64,000 nucleotides of DNA from Microbacterium aurantiacum (GCF_002872075.1 NZ_PGGU01000006.1:266322-330321); one strand, 5' to 3'; counted from the stretch's first letter, positions 7,829-17,282 are shown. Notes: a model not told the origin generated them from the sequence alone. Numbers and translations are program-made.

Positions 7829-8995
7829 ATGACCGACAAGACTGCGAAGACGCTGACCTCCTCGGGCTACTACGTGTCGCAGGAGGCCCCCATCCGGGCC
7901 GACAACCCCGTCGCGACGCCTGCCGCCACACCCCCCGATGTCCTGCGCTGCGCGTACATGGAGCTCGTCGTCACCGACCTGGCGGCCTCACGCGTCTTCT
8001 ACGTCGACGTCCTCGGCCTGTACGTGACCGAAGAGGACGACGAGGCGATCTACCTGCGCTCCACCGAGGAGTTCATCCACCACAACCTGGTTCTGCGCAA
8101 GGGGCCGATCGCCGCCGTCGCCGCGTTCTCGTACCGCGTGCGCACCGCCTCGGACCTCGACCACGCCGTCGCGTTCTACACCGAGCTCGGCTGCGACGTC
8201 CGGCGCAACGAGACCGGCTTCGTCAAGGGCATCGGCGACTCGGTGCGCGTCGTCGACCCGCTCGGCTTCCCCTACGAGTTCTTCCACCAGACCGACCACG
8301 TCGAGCGGATGTCGTGGCGCTACGACCTGCACACCCCCGGCGAACTGGTGCGGCTCGACCACTTCAACCAGGTCACCCCCGACGTCCCGCGCGCGGTGAA
8401 GTTCATGCAGGACCTCGGCTTCCGCGTCACCGAGGACATCCAGGACGACGAGGGCACCGTGTATGCGGCATGGATGCGGCGCAAGCCCACCGTGCACGAC
8501 ACCGCCATGACCGGCGGCGACGGACCGCGGATGCACCACGTGTGCTTCGCCACGCATGAGAAGCACAACATCCTCGCGATCTGCGACAAGCTCGGCGCAC
8601 TCCGCCGCTCCGACGCGATCGAACGCGGCCCCGGCCGGCACGGCGTGAGCAACGCGTTCTACCTGTACCTGCGCGACCCCGACGGTCACCGCGTCGAGGT
8701 CTACACCCAGGATTACTACACCGGCGACCCCGACAATCCGGTCATCACCTGGGACGTGCACGACAACCAGCGCCGCGACTGGTGGGGCAACCCCGTCGTG
8801 CCGTCGTGGTACACCGAGGCATCCCTCGTGCTCGACCTCGACGGCAACCCGCAGCCCGTCGTCGCCCGCACCGATTCGAGCGAGATGGCCGTGACCATCG
8901 GAGCCGACGGCTTCTCGTACACGCGGCCCGACGAGGGCGAGGCGTCGATGCCCGAGTACAAGCAGGGCGAGTACAAACTGGGCCACCAGCTGTGA
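7829..8995 (+). CDS. hpaD: 3,4-dihydroxyphenylacetate (homoprotocatechuate) 2,3-dioxygenase, type I extradiol
   Basis: 388 residues in two vicinal-oxygen-chelate domains. All active-site positions of the Brevibacterium fuscum enzyme can be placed with constant offset: metal ligands His178 (LDHFNQV), His237 (MHHVCF) and Glu290 (HRVEVYTQ), acid/base His223 (PTVHDTAM), His271 (RHGVSN) and Tyr280 (FYLYL). It opens the ring next to the hydroxyls using Fe(II) or Mn(II) and O2, giving 5-carboxymethyl-2-hydroxymuconate semialdehyde. The residue match makes the homoprotocatechuate assignment much firmer than for a generic extradiol enzyme. Its TGA overlaps the GTG of hpaH. Confidence 0.95.
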   Translation: MTDKTAKTLTSSGYYVSQEAPIRADNPVATPAATPPDVLRCAYMELVVTDLAASRVFYVDVLGLYVTEEDDEAIYLRSTEEFIHHNLVLRKGPIAAVAAFSYRVRTASDLDHAVAFYTELGCDVRRNETGFVKGIGDSVRVVDPLGFPYEFFHQTDHVERMSWRYDLHTPGELVRLDHFNQVTPDVPRAVKFMQDLGFRVTEDIQDDEGTVYAAWMRRKPTVHDTAMTGGDGPRMHHVCFATHEKHNILAICDKLGALRRSDAIERGPGRHGVSNAFYLYLRDPDGHRVEVYTQDYYTGDPDNPVITWDVHDNQRRDWWGNPVVPSWYTEASLVLDLDGNPQPVVARTDSSEMAVTIGADGFSYTRPDEGEASMPEYKQGEYKLGHQL

Positions 8996-9780
8996 CGCTT
9001 CCCACCGAGACCATCGCTCAGATCGCGGCCGAGCTGGCCGAGGCCGACCGCGCGCACAGTGTGATCCCGCGCATCACTGCACGCTTCCCGGATGCGACCG
9101 TCGAGGACTCGTACGCGATCCAGGGCGTCTGGCGCGATTCGCAGATCGCGGCCGGCCGCCGGCTCGTCGGTCGCAAGATCGGTCTCACCTCGAAGGCGAT
9201 GCAGCAGGCGACCGGCATCTCGGAGCCGGATTACGGCGTGATGTTCGACGACACCGTGTACGAGTCGGGCGCCGAGATCCCGGTGGACCACTTCTCGAAC
9301 GTGCGTATCGAGGTGGAGCTGGCGTTCGTGCTGAAGCATCCGCTCGCAGGTCCCGACTGCACACTCGACGACGCGCTCGCCGCGATCGACTACGCCGTCC
9401 CCGCTCTCGAGGTGCTGAACTCGCACATCGAGCTCGAGGGCCGAACGATCGTCGACACGATCAGCGACAACGCGGCGTACGGCGCCATGGTGCTCGGGGT
9501 CGTGCACAAGCGCCCCGATGAGATCGACCTTCGCTGGGTGCCCGGCGTGCTCTCCCGCAACGGCGAGATCGAGGAGACCGGGGTCGCCGCCGGCGTGCTC
9601 GGCCACCCGGCCACCGGCGTCGCCTGGCTGGCGAACAAATTCCACCAGCACGGCGCGCGTCTGGAGGCCGGGGAGATCATCCTGGCAGGATCGTTCACGC
9701 GCCCGATGTGGGTGTCGCGCGGCGATGAAGTGCTGTGCGATTACGGACCGATGGGAACAATCCGATGCCGCTTCGTCTAG
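8992..9780 (+). CDS. hpaH: 2-oxo-hept-4-ene-1,7-dioate hydratase
   Basis: 262 residues from the GTG at 8992, which overlaps the hpaD stop (GTGA); this length matches enterobacterial HpaH (about 267). Family features are [14 protein letters not shown] near residue 60, the metal-binding [11 protein letters not shown], the [12 protein letters not shown] block and the C-terminal [12 protein letters not shown]. It hydrates 2-oxo-hept-4-ene-1,7-dioate, with Mg2+, to the 4-hydroxy compound that HpaI then splits. Related MhpD/DmpE hydratases share the fold; the neighbours decide the assignment. Its last 16 bases overlap the start of hpaI. Confidence 0.92.
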   Translation: MTLPTETIAQIAAELAEADRAHSVIPRITARFPDATVEDSYAIQGVWRDSQIAAGRRLVGRKIGLTSKAMQQATGISEPDYGVMFDDTVYESGAEIPVDHFSNVRIEVELAFVLKHPLAGPDCTLDDALAAIDYAVPALEVLNSHIELEGRTIVDTISDNAAYGAMVLGVVHKRPDEIDLRWVPGVLSRNGEIEETGVAAGVLGHPATGVAWLANKFHQHGARLEAGEIILAGSFTRPMWVSRGDEVLCDYGPMGTIRCRFV

Positions 9781-10568
9781 CCCCGTCGTTCCGCGAGCAG
9801 CTCGCGGGCTCCGGCCACCCCTTCGTCGGCATGTGGGTGTGCTCCGGCAGCCCGCTCCTGGCGGAGGTCGCTGCGGGATCCGGACTGGACTGGCTGCTGA
9901 TCGACATGGAGCACTCGGCGAACACGCTCGAGAGCGTGCAGCTGCAGTTGCAGGCCGTCGCCGCGTATCCGATCGTCCCGCTCGTCCGGGTGCCGTCCAA
10001 TGACGCCGTCGCGATCAAGCAGATCCTCGACCTCGGCGCGCAGAACCTCATCGTTCCGATGGTCTCGTCCGCCGACGAGGCGGGCACGGCGGTCGCCGCG
10101 ACCCGCTACCCCCCGGAAGGCGTGCGGGGCGTGGGCAGTGCACTCGCGCGCAGCGCGCGCTGGAACCGCGTCGACGGCTATCTGCAGGACGCCGCGCAGT
10201 ACACCTCGCTCACCGTGCAGATCGAGACGGCCGCCGGAGTGGATGCTGCCGCGGAGATCGCCGCGGTCCACGGCGTCGATGCGGTCTTCGTCGGCCCGTC
10301 CGACCTCGCAGCGTCGATGGGACTCCTGGGCAAGCAGACCCATCCCGACGTCATCGCCGCCGTCGAGCGGGTCTTCGCCGCGGTCAAGGCTGCCGGCAAG
10401 CCGGTCGGCGTGAACGCCTTCGACCCGGCCGCAGCCGACGCCTATCTCGAGGCCGGAGCGGACTTCGTGGCCGTCGGCGCCGATGTGGCGCTGCTCGCCC
10501 GGGCATCCGAGGCACTGGCGACCCGGTTCATTCCGGCATCCGACGGGGCAGACCGCGGCAGCTACTGA
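9765..10568 (+). CDS. hpaI: 4-hydroxy-2-oxo-heptane-1,7-dioate aldolase
   Basis: 267 residues from the ATG at 9765, inside the end of hpaH. HpaI/HpcH class II aldolase motifs are clear: LIDMEHS with His50, LVRVPSND, the metal-binding glutamate in VQIETAAG and VFVGPSDLAASMG. It cleaves 4-hydroxy-2-oxo-heptanedioate to pyruvate and succinic semialdehyde, closing the pathway. It is the last gene of the operon and is followed by a 20-bp hairpin. No HpaF-type isomerase, HpaBC hydroxylase or succinic semialdehyde dehydrogenase is seen in the window, so these must be elsewhere or replaced. Confidence 0.94.
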   Translation: MPLRLAPSFREQLAGSGHPFVGMWVCSGSPLLAEVAAGSGLDWLLIDMEHSANTLESVQLQLQAVAAYPIVPLVRVPSNDAVAIKQILDLGAQNLIVPMVSSADEAGTAVAATRYPPEGVRGVGSALARSARWNRVDGYLQDAAQYTSLTVQIETAAGVDAAAEIAAVHGVDAVFVGPSDLAASMGLLGKQTHPDVIAAVERVFAAVKAAGKPVGVNAFDPAAADAYLEAGADFVAVGADVALLARASEALATRFIPASDGADRGSY

Positions 10569-10579
10569 CGTTCGCCACT

Positions 10580-10638
10580 TTCGAAGAGCGCAAACGGCTG
10601 CATCCGGGCCCCATATCGAGCCGTTTGCGCTCTTCGAA
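10580..10638. terminator. 20-bp perfect hairpin after the hpa operon
   Basis: TTCGAAGAGCGCAAACGGCT at 10580-10599 is exactly complementary to 10619-10638, with a 19-nt loop. There is no T-run. Its position right after hpaI makes it the likely operon terminator. Confidence 0.72.
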
Positions 10639-10668
10639 CGCCGCGCGGCGCCATGACAGGATGGCAGA

Positions 10669-11934
10669 GTGATGCTCAGAAACGAGGCGCCGACGCCTGC
10701 GAGGCGCCTGGGCGCGATGCAGGACCGCAACTTCCGCTGGTTCTTCCTCGCCAGGGCGATCACGCTCATCACCGGCTCGATGTCGTCGATCGCTCTGGCA
10801 TTCGCCGTACTCGATATCGACAACGACGCACGTTCGCTCTCCCTCGTGCTCGCCGCCTTCACGATCAGCAACATCGTCTTCGTGCTCTTCGGCGGAGTCA
10901 TCGCCGACCGGCTGCCGCGGGCGCTGATCATCCAGTCCTGCTATGTCGTCGACATCCTCTCCATCGGGGCGATCGCGGCTCTGCTGTTCACCGGAACGGC
11001 GACGGTTCCGTCGATCGCGATCCTCGCCGCGGTCAACGGAGCATCCACGGCCTTCGTGCTGCCCGCGATGCAGGGACTCATCCCGCAACTGACCACGCCC
11101 GAGCACCTCCAGCAGGCGAACGCGATGCTGTCGTTCGTCCGCTCGATGGTGACCATCGGCGGGCCGATCATCGCCGGGGTGCTCGTCGCCACGGCCGGTC
11201 CCGCCTGGGCGATGGTCGTGCAGGCCGCCGGATGGGTGATCGCGATCCCGATCCTCGCCCTCGTGAAGCTGCCCCCTCCCGCGCACGGCGGCGGAACGAC
11301 CATGTTCCACGACCTGCGCATCGGCTGGCAGGAGTTCTGGAGCCGATCGTGGCTGTGGGTCATCGTGCTCGCCTTCATGGTGATGAACGCGATCCATGTC
11401 GGCGCCTGGGGCGTCGCCGGCCCGTACATCGCGAAGAACAACGATCTGCTGGGCATCAGCGGCTGGGGCTGGGTGGTCAGCGCCGAGGGCGTCGGCGTGC
11501 TCCTGATGACGCTGATCCTGATGTGGTTCCCGCTGAAGAAGCCGCTGCGCTACGGCATGATCGGCATGGCTGCCTTCGCCATCCCGCTCACGGTTCTCGG
11601 CGTGCATCCGGCGGTCGTGCTGCTCGCGATCGCGGCGTTCATCGCCGGAGCGGGCGCAGAGGTGTTCAGCACCGGCTGGAACCTCGCGATGATGGAGAAC
11701 ATCCCGGGCGAGAAGCTCTCCCGGGTCTCCAGCTACGACATGCTGGGCAGCTTCGTCGTGATGCCGATCGGCACGCTCATCTACGGCTGGCTGATCACGC
11801 ATGCGGATGCCGCAACTGTGCTGATCACATCGGGCATCGTGTACGCCGCGGTGGCACTGGCCACGCTGGTCGTGCCGAGCGTGTGGCGGATGGGGCGCCC
11901 GACGGATGCGGCGCCGGAGACCGCCGCCCGCTGA
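10669..11934 (+). CDS. MFS efflux-type transporter (MefA/EntS-like)
   Basis: 421 residues with about twelve membrane segments. The N-terminal RNFRWFFLARAITLITGSMSSIALAF and the loop GGVIADRLPRALII are typical of the drug-exporter branch that includes EntS and macrolide-efflux proteins. The substrate is unknown. The start is taken as GTG at 10669, since a CAGGAT box lies six bases upstream, as expected for a leaderless mRNA; ATG at 10672 is an alternative. The hairpin upstream separates it from the hpa operon, so joint function is not implied. Confidence 0.85.
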   Translation: MMLRNEAPTPARRLGAMQDRNFRWFFLARAITLITGSMSSIALAFAVLDIDNDARSLSLVLAAFTISNIVFVLFGGVIADRLPRALIIQSCYVVDILSIGAIAALLFTGTATVPSIAILAAVNGASTAFVLPAMQGLIPQLTTPEHLQQANAMLSFVRSMVTIGGPIIAGVLVATAGPAWAMVVQAAGWVIAIPILALVKLPPPAHGGGTTMFHDLRIGWQEFWSRSWLWVIVLAFMVMNAIHVGAWGVAGPYIAKNNDLLGISGWGWVVSAEGVGVLLMTLILMWFPLKKPLRYGMIGMAAFAIPLTVLGVHPAVVLLAIAAFIAGAGAEVFSTGWNLAMMENIPGEKLSRVSSYDMLGSFVVMPIGTLIYGWLITHADAATVLITSGIVYAAVALATLVVPSVWRMGRPTDAAPETAAR

Positions 11935-11985
11935 CGCGAGGCGAGATGCTGGCGCATTCATAGCGACGCGCGCCAGACTGGGGGC

Positions 11986-12714
11986 ATGACCTTCGCCGCA
12001 CTCCAGCCGCTCGCCGACCGGGCGATCCTGTTCACCTCGCTCCGCCAGGACGCGCTCTCCGCCGCCGCCGATGCGCTCGGCGAGCACCGCTGGGATGCAG
12101 ACATGCAGGCCGGCACGCTCACGTTCACCGCGAACGCCGACCCGAGCCGCCAGCTCGTCACGCGCGCGCACCTCATCGCCACGATCGCTCCCGGCCCGCG
12201 CTCGCTGCTCTGGGCGTGGGCGCACCCGCGTGGCGACGCCGGAGGTCTCGCCGCGCAGCTGCAGGCGTACGGCGCCCAGCACGGCGTCGCAGAACTCACC
12301 TCGCCCGAGCTCGCCTTCCCCGCTGATGTCGATGCCGACGTCGACGGCTGGATCTCCCGGGCCGCCCACACCGTCGGCGGCGTCGCCGTTGAGCTGACCG
12401 GCCGGTCGCCGTACTACTCCGCTCCGGTCGGCGGGGGCACCCGGGCCGTCTTCCTCCTCGATGCCCCGCTGCCGCCGCTCACCGTCGCCGATGCGATGAT
12501 CGCGCTCCCCCGCATCCTGTCCGGCCTCGCTCTGGCCGATGCACGGACCGCCGTCTGGGATCTCGCGCGCCTCGCGAGCTGGACGCTCACCTGGACCGAC
12601 GAGTCGTTCAGCGGCGCGACCGTCACCGATGCCACCGGATCCGCGACGTTCCGCTTCGACGAGCACGCACGCATCGCCGGCATCGAGAGCACGGTCGGCC
12701 CTCAGGCGCCGTGA
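11986..12714 (+). CDS. DUF6882-like protein of unknown function
   Basis: 242 residues, no signal peptide or membrane segment. It resembles the DUF6882 family: an N-terminal helical part, the core WAWAHPRGDAGGLAAQLQAYG, and a C-terminal beta-rich region ending in TWTDESFSGATVTDATGSATFRFDE cut here to its theme of an amphipathic strand. No catalytic motif is evident. CAGACT lies six bases before the ATG, which suggests a leaderless transcript. The downstream membrane protein follows closely, so the two may be co-transcribed. I recognise the family only loosely and assign no function. Confidence 0.7.
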   Translation: MTFAALQPLADRAILFTSLRQDALSAAADALGEHRWDADMQAGTLTFTANADPSRQLVTRAHLIATIAPGPRSLLWAWAHPRGDAGGLAAQLQAYGAQHGVAELTSPELAFPADVDADVDGWISRAAHTVGGVAVELTGRSPYYSAPVGGGTRAVFLLDAPLPPLTVADAMIALPRILSGLALADARTAVWDLARLASWTLTWTDESFSGATVTDATGSATFRFDEHARIAGIESTVGPQAP

Positions 12715-12742
12715 ACACGCCCGTCCAGATCAAGGAAGTCGC

Positions 12743-13291
12743 ATGAAGAACGCCATCGTCCGCTTCGCCTCGCTCTACGTCTTCAATGTCGCGGTGCTGC
12801 TGCTCATCGGGCTGCTGATGACGAACGTCCGCGTCGGATGGGACGCGCTCTGGGCCTCGGTGATCCTCACCCTGGCCGCACTCTTCGTGAAGCCGGCGCT
12901 GGCAGCGGTGTTCCGCCGGTCCGCCGCGAAGTCGTCCGCCAGCCGCACGCGCGTCGGCGAGAAGGTCGTGCAGTACGGGCTCGTCTACGTGGTCGAGCTG
13001 ATCATCTGGGTGCTGACGGTGTGGCTGAGCGGCGTCAGCGTCGCCGGATTCTTCTGGGGCTACGTACTGCCGCCGCTCGGCCTGCTGCTCGGCTGGGTGA
13101 TCTACGACCAGGTCGACGACCGGCTGCATGCGAAGGCGTCGGAGGTCTACGACACGGTCCAGTCGCGGGTGCAGGGATCCCGGAGCGGCTCCGCCACGCC
13201 TGCTCCGGAATCGCCGCAGACCGCTGCGGGGCGCGCCGAGCTGAACGACGGTCTCACCCCGGAACAGCGGCGGATGCTGGACGAGCTCTAG
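12743..13291 (+). CDS. Small integral membrane protein, function unknown
   Basis: 182 residues, starting at the ATG that follows AAGGAAG. Four hydrophobic segments are visible: about residues 6-28 ([16 protein letters not shown]), 34-57 ([15 protein letters not shown]), 77-97 ([18 protein letters not shown]) and 103-125 ([19 protein letters not shown]). The last 55 residues are polar and cytoplasmic, ending [11 protein letters not shown]. The arrangement is reminiscent of small holin-like actinobacterial proteins, but no family is assigned. Its TAG stop lies within a CTAG that also forms the stop of convergent folD. Confidence 0.75.
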   Translation: MKNAIVRFASLYVFNVAVLLLIGLLMTNVRVGWDALWASVILTLAALFVKPALAAVFRRSAAKSSASRTRVGEKVVQYGLVYVVELIIWVLTVWLSGVSVAGFFWGYVLPPLGLLLGWVIYDQVDDRLHAKASEVYDTVQSRVQGSRSGSATPAPESPQTAAGRAELNDGLTPEQRRMLDEL

Positions 13292-14181
13292 TCGCGACCG
13301 GAGGCCACGAGCCGCTCGGCGGCCTCGACCACGTTCGTCATGAGCAGCGCGACCGTCATCGGGCCGACCCCGCCGGGGTTCGGCGAGATCCACCCAGCCA
13401 CCGACGCGACGTCGGGATGCACATCGCCGAAGACCAGGCTCTTGCCCGTCTCGTCATCCGCTTCCCGCGTCACGCCGACATCGAGCACGGCCGCGCCGGG
13501 CTTCACGTCTTCGGCGCGGATGAGGTGCTTGACGCCGGCCGCCGCGACGATGACGTCGGCTTCACGCAGGTAGCGAGGCATGTCGACGGTACCGGTGTGC
13601 GTGAGCGTGACCGTGGCGTTGATGTCGCGGCGGGTCAGCAGCAGGCCGATCGACCGCCCGATGGTGACGCCGCGTCCGACGACGACGACGTGCTTGCCCT
13701 TGAGGTCGTAGTCGTTGCGCAGGAGCAGTTCGATGACGCCGCGCGGGGTGCACGGCAGCGGCGTGTGGATCGGCGCGTTGACGTTGAGCACGAGCCGGCC
13801 GAGGTTGGTCGGATGCAGGCCGTCGGCGTCCTTCGCCGGATCGATCCGCTCGAGGATGGCGTCGGTGTCGATGTGCTTCGGCAGCGGAAGCTGCACGATG
13901 TAGCCGTGGCAGTCGGGGTCGGCGTTGAGCTCGTCGATGAGCGCCTCGACGTCAGCCTGCGTGGCATCCGCCGGCAGCTCGCACTGGATCGAGTTCATCC
14001 CGATCGCCTCGGATTGCCGGTGCTTCATGCCGACGTAGAGCTGCGACGCCGGATCGGCGCCGACGAGCACCGTGGCGATACCGGGGATGATGCCAAGCGC
14101 ACGCAGTGCTGCCACGCGCTCGGTGAGCTCGGCCTTGATGGACGCGGCTGCGGCCTTGCCATCGAGGATCTTCGCGGTCAT
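13288..14181 (-). CDS. folD: Bifunctional methylenetetrahydrofolate dehydrogenase / methenyltetrahydrofolate cyclohydrolase
   Basis: 297 residues from the ATG complement at 14179-14181, preceded by AGGAAGAG. Family marks are the catalytic [14 protein letters not shown] segment (Tyr and Lys of the YxxxK motif), [11 protein letters not shown], and the dinucleotide site [14 protein letters not shown]. It interconverts methylene-, methenyl- and formyl-tetrahydrofolate in the cytoplasm. It lies downstream of glyA on the same strand, so the ZTP riboswitch ahead of glyA may control both, although the complex hairpin array between them could end or reduce read-through. Its stop codon shares CTAG (13288-13291) with the convergent membrane protein gene. 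Confidence 0.96.
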   Translation of the reverse strand: MTAKILDGKAAAASIKAELTERVAALRALGIIPGIATVLVGADPASQLYVGMKHRQSEAIGMNSIQCELPADATQADVEALIDELNADPDCHGYIVQLPLPKHIDTDAILERIDPAKDADGLHPTNLGRLVLNVNAPIHTPLPCTPRGVIELLLRNDYDLKGKHVVVVGRGVTIGRSIGLLLTRRDINATVTLTHTGTVDMPRYLREADVIVAAAGVKHLIRAEDVKPGAAVLDVGVTREADDETGKSLVFGDVHPDVASVAGWISPNPGGVGPMTVALLMTNVVEAAERLVASGRD

Positions 14182-14212
14182 GTCGTTTCTCTTCCTACTG
14201 GTCCCCACGCGC

Positions 14213-14307
14213 CGAGTGCACGACTTGGCACCGAGTGCACGGCTTCTTCACGTCGAGAAGCCGTGCACTCGCCGCGATCCCGTGCACTCGACGCGGCGGG
14301 ATCGCGG
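14213..14307. repeat. Nested dyad of four CGAGTGCACG copies plus a competing inverted repeat
   Basis: CGAGTGCACG occurs at 14213-14222 and 14232-14241, and inverted at 14262-14271 and 14281-14290; all four are exactly symmetric about 14251.5, with 19-bp spacing in each arm. The inner copies extend to a 16-bp perfect stem (14232-14247 with 14256-14271, 8-nt loop). A second, mutually exclusive stem pairs CCGCGATCCCG (14272-14282) with 14297-14307. It fills the glyA-folD gap. Candidate terminator, mRNA switch or protein site. Confidence 0.75.
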
Positions 14308-14314
14308 ATGCTGC

Positions 14315-15589
14315 TTACTGCTGCAGGTCGGGGTACAGCGGGAACGCCGCGGCGAGCGCGTCGACACGGGCGCGGAGCGCCTCGACGTCTGCGCCCGGCA
14401 GAAGCGCCAGGGCGATGACGTCGGCGACCTCTGTGAACTCGGCGTCGCCGAAGCCACGCGTGGCGAGCGCCGGGGTGCCGATGCGCAGGCCCGAGGTCAC
14501 CATCGGCGGACGCGGGTCGTTCGGGACGGCATTGCGGTTCACGGTGATGTGGATCTCGTGCAGGAGGTCCTCGGCCTGCTTGCCGTCGATCTCGGCGTCA
14601 CGCAGGTCGACGAGCACCAGGTGCACGTCGGTGCCGCCGGAGCGCACGCCGATTCCGGCGTCCTTCACATCCTGCTGCGACAGGCGCTCGGCGATGAGCG
14701 AGGCGCCGCGCAGTACGCGCTCCTGACGCTCCTTGAACTCCGGGGTGCCGGCGAGCTTGAACGCGGTCGCCTTGGCCGCGATCACGTGCATGAGCGGGCC
14801 GCCCTGCTGGCCCGGGAACACGGCCGTGTTGATCTTCTTCGCGAGGTCGGCGTCGTTCGTGAGGATGAAGCCCGAACGCGGGCCGCCGATCGTCTTGTGC
14901 ACCGTCGAGGAGACGACGTGCGCGTGCGGCACCGGGTTCGGGTGCAGACCCGCGGCGACCAGGCCGGCGAAGTGCGCCATGTCGACCCAGAGGAGCGCGC
15001 CGACCTCGTCCGCGATCTCGCGGAAGGCGGCGAAGTCGAGCGTGCGCGGGTAGGCCGACCAGCCGGCGATGATGACCTTCGGCTTGTGCTCGACGGCGAG
15101 GCGACGAACCTCGTCCATGTCGATCGTCGAGGTCTCGGGGTCCACTCCGTAGGCGACGATGTTGTAGAGACGGCCGGAGAAGTTGATCTTCATGCCGTGG
15201 GTGAGGTGGCCGCCCTGGTCGAGGGAGAGGCCGAGCAGGGTGTCACCGGGGCGCGCGATCGCGTGCAGCACGGCGGCGTTCGCGGTGGCGCCGGAGTGCG
15301 GCTGCACGTTCGCGAACTCCGAGCCGAAGAGCTCCTTGGCGCGGGCGATCGCCAACTCCTCGGCGACGTCGACCTCTTCGCAGCCGCCGTAGTAGCGGCG
15401 GCCGGGGTAGCCCTCGGCGTACTTGTTGGTGAGCACCGAGCCCTGCGCCTGCAGGACGGACACGGGAACGAAGTTCTCGGATGCGATCATCTCGAGGAAC
15501 GTCTGCTGACGCTTGAGTTCGCGGTCCAAGACCTGGGCGATCTCCGGATCGACCTCGGAAAGGGGGGCGTTGAAGTAACGATCGGTCAT
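14315..15589 (-). CDS. glyA: Serine hydroxymethyltransferase
   Basis: 424 residues from the ATG complement at 15587-15589, with GAGGAG upstream. Clear SHMT features are [14 protein letters not shown] near the N-terminus, the [10 protein letters not shown] segment, and the PLP lysine in [15 protein letters not shown]. It converts serine and tetrahydrofolate to glycine and 5,10-methylene-tetrahydrofolate, feeding FolD downstream and purine synthesis. A longer upstream start would run into the riboswitch leader and is rejected. A ZTP riboswitch in the 5' leader implies induction when the purine intermediate ZTP/ZMP rises, that is, when one-carbon units are short. Confidence 0.97.
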   Translation of the reverse strand: MTDRYFNAPLSEVDPEIAQVLDRELKRQQTFLEMIASENFVPVSVLQAQGSVLTNKYAEGYPGRRYYGGCEEVDVAEELAIARAKELFGSEFANVQPHSGATANAAVLHAIARPGDTLLGLSLDQGGHLTHGMKINFSGRLYNIVAYGVDPETSTIDMDEVRRLAVEHKPKVIIAGWSAYPRTLDFAAFREIADEVGALLWVDMAHFAGLVAAGLHPNPVPHAHVVSSTVHKTIGGPRSGFILTNDADLAKKINTAVFPGQQGGPLMHVIAAKATAFKLAGTPEFKERQERVLRGASLIAERLSQQDVKDAGIGVRSGGTDVHLVLVDLRDAEIDGKQAEDLLHEIHITVNRNAVPNDPRPPMVTSGLRIGTPALATRGFGDAEFTEVADVIALALLPGADVEALRARVDALAAAFPLYPDLQQ

Positions 15590-15630
15590 GACGTGCTCCT
15601 CTGACAACGGATTCGAAAGGGTGGTCCTCA

Positions 15631-15717
15631 TCGGCCCAGGCGCGCGGTCGAATTCCGTGGTCAGCCGCTCCCCGGTGGTAGTCCACCCAGACGCCAGTCG
15701 CGACGGTTACGAGCATA
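15631..15717 (-). ncRNA. ZTP (pfl) riboswitch and -10 box ahead of glyA
   Basis: On the minus strand the leader shows the conserved pfl-motif blocks in order: GCGACTGGCG, a GGGTGG/CCACC stem, CCGGGGAGCG, then after a variable joint the CGCGCCTGGGCC block. glyA and folD are among the commonest targets of this class, which binds ZTP/ZMP. A TATGCT -10 box (complement of 15712-15717) lies just upstream, so transcription would begin at the first riboswitch base. The blocks match from memory of the motif; covariance scoring was not run. Confidence 0.85.
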
Positions 15718-15752
15718 GCGGATTCCTCCAGCGCGTCTGGCCCGGCGCAGGG

Positions 15753-15764
15753 TAGGTTTTGTTC
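15753..15764 (+). promoter_or_regulatory. -10 box TAGGTT with 6-nt gap to the GH20 start
   Basis: TAGGTT (15753-15758) fits TANNNT and is followed by exactly six bases and then ATG, so transcription would begin at the A of the start codon. This supports ATG 15765 over the upstream TTG. Confidence 0.6.
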
Positions 15765-17282
15765 ATGGTCCTTACCCATTCCCTTCCGCTCGTCCCCGTG
15801 CCCGCATCCGCCGCCGCCGGAGACGGACGGATGCCGCTCACCGACGCAGCGCGAGTGCACGGCGACTCCCCCGCCGCGGCTCAATTGATCGATGCCATCG
15901 AGCGCCGCACCGGCATACGCCCCTTCCCCGGCGATGGCACCACGAAACCAGGCGACATCACGTTGCGGATCGACCCGACCGCCGCAAAAAGTGAGGGCTA
16001 CACCCTCCACGTCGGCGACCGCGCCGAGATCGTCGGCGCCGACGAGGCCGGTCTCTTCTACGGCGTCCAGACTCTCCTGCAGCTGCTTCGTGAAGAGGAC
16101 CAAGGCTGGAGCCTCCTCCAGGCCGACATCTCCGACGCTCCGCGATTCGGCTACCGCGGCGTGATGCTCGACGTCGCCCGGCACTTCTTCGGCGTCGACG
16201 ACATCAAGAAGTACATCGACAGCACGAGCGCCCTGAAGTTCAACCACCTGCACCTGCACCTCAGCGATGACCAGGGGTGGCGCATCCAGATCGACTCCTG
16301 GCCCCTGCTGACCGAGCGCTCCTCGAGCACCTCGGCGAACGGCGACCCCGGCGGCTTCTACACGAAGGACGACTACCAGCAGATCGTGGAGTACGCGGCA
16401 TCGCGCCACATGATCGTCGTCCCCGAGATCGACCTGCCCGGTCACACCCACGCGATCGGCGTCGCCTACCCCGAGCTCGTCGAGGCCCCGGTGATGAACG
16501 ACGAACTGATCGCCGACTCCGAGCGCCTCGGGCAGCCGCTGCCCGTCGCGGGCGAGAGCTACCTCGGCTGGGGCGTCGGTCACTCCAGCGTGCGCATCCA
16601 CGAGGAGCGCACCTACGACTTCGTGCGCGACGTCGTCCGCGAGCTCGCAGAGATGACTCCCGGCCCCTACATCCACGTCGGCGGCGACGAGTCGCACGGC
16701 ACCTCCCAGCAGGACTTCGACCATTTCGTCGCACGCGCCACGGCGATCGTCGTCGAAGCGGGGAAGGTCCCGGTCGCGTGGCACGAGGTCGGCGCCGCTG
16801 CCGGCATCGCCGAGGGAACCGTCGGCCAGTACTGGGGCATGACCGTGCCCCAGGGATCCCACGCCGCCGAGGCGGCGCACTTCGTCGAGCGCGGTGGGGC
16901 GCTGATCCTGTCGCCGGCGAACGTCGCCTACCTCGACATGAAGTACAGCGCAGACTTCCCGTTCGGACTCGCGTGGGCCGGCCTCGTCGATGTCCGCACG
17001 GCGTACGAGTGGGAGCCCGCGTCGGTCCTCGACATCCGCGATGATGCGATCCTCGGCGTCGAGGCGCCCCTGTGGAGCGAGACGACCCGCACGATGGCAG
17101 AGGTCGAACAGCTCGTCTTCCCTCGCGTCGCGGCGCAGGCCGAGATCGCCTGGTCGCCGAAGGATGCTCCGGAACGCGCCTGGGAGTCCTTCCGCGTGCG
17201 CGTCGGCTCGCTCGCCCCGCTGTGGAAGGCTGAGGATATCGCGTACCACCCGGCCGCCGAGATCCCCTGGAGCGAGCGATGA
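15765..17282 (+). CDS. GH20 beta-N-acetylhexosaminidase, no signal peptide
   Basis: 505 residues. An N-terminal GH20b-type domain (about 1-120) is followed by the GH20 barrel beginning FGYRGVMLDVARHFF, then HLHLHLSDDQGWR, and the catalytic Asp308-Glu309 pair in IHVGGDESH. It removes terminal N-acetylglucosamine or N-acetylgalactosamine by substrate-assisted catalysis. No export signal or lipobox is seen, so it should act on imported chito- or muro-oligosaccharides in the cytoplasm. The stop overlaps the start of nagA (ATGA), so the released sugar, after phosphorylation, would feed NagA. A leaderless start is predicted from the TAGGTT box. Confidence 0.93.
   Translation: MVLTHSLPLVPVPASAAAGDGRMPLTDAARVHGDSPAAAQLIDAIERRTGIRPFPGDGTTKPGDITLRIDPTAAKSEGYTLHVGDRAEIVGADEAGLFYGVQTLLQLLREEDQGWSLLQADISDAPRFGYRGVMLDVARHFFGVDDIKKYIDSTSALKFNHLHLHLSDDQGWRIQIDSWPLLTERSSSTSANGDPGGFYTKDDYQQIVEYAASRHMIVVPEIDLPGHTHAIGVAYPELVEAPVMNDELIADSERLGQPLPVAGESYLGWGVGHSSVRIHEERTYDFVRDVVRELAEMTPGPYIHVGGDESHGTSQQDFDHFVARATAIVVEAGKVPVAWHEVGAAAGIAEGTVGQYWGMTVPQGSHAAEAAHFVERGGALILSPANVAYLDMKYSADFPFGLAWAGLVDVRTAYEWEPASVLDIRDDAILGVEAPLWSETTRTMAEVEQLVFPRVAAQAEIAWSPKDAPERAWESFRVRVGSLAPLWKAEDIAYHPAAEIPWSER

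Noticed and set aside
15243..17249. Very long open frame on the minus strand across the GH20 gene
   Set aside because: It is antisense to clear glyA and hexosaminidase coding sequence and has no recognisable domain; long antisense frames are expected at this GC content.
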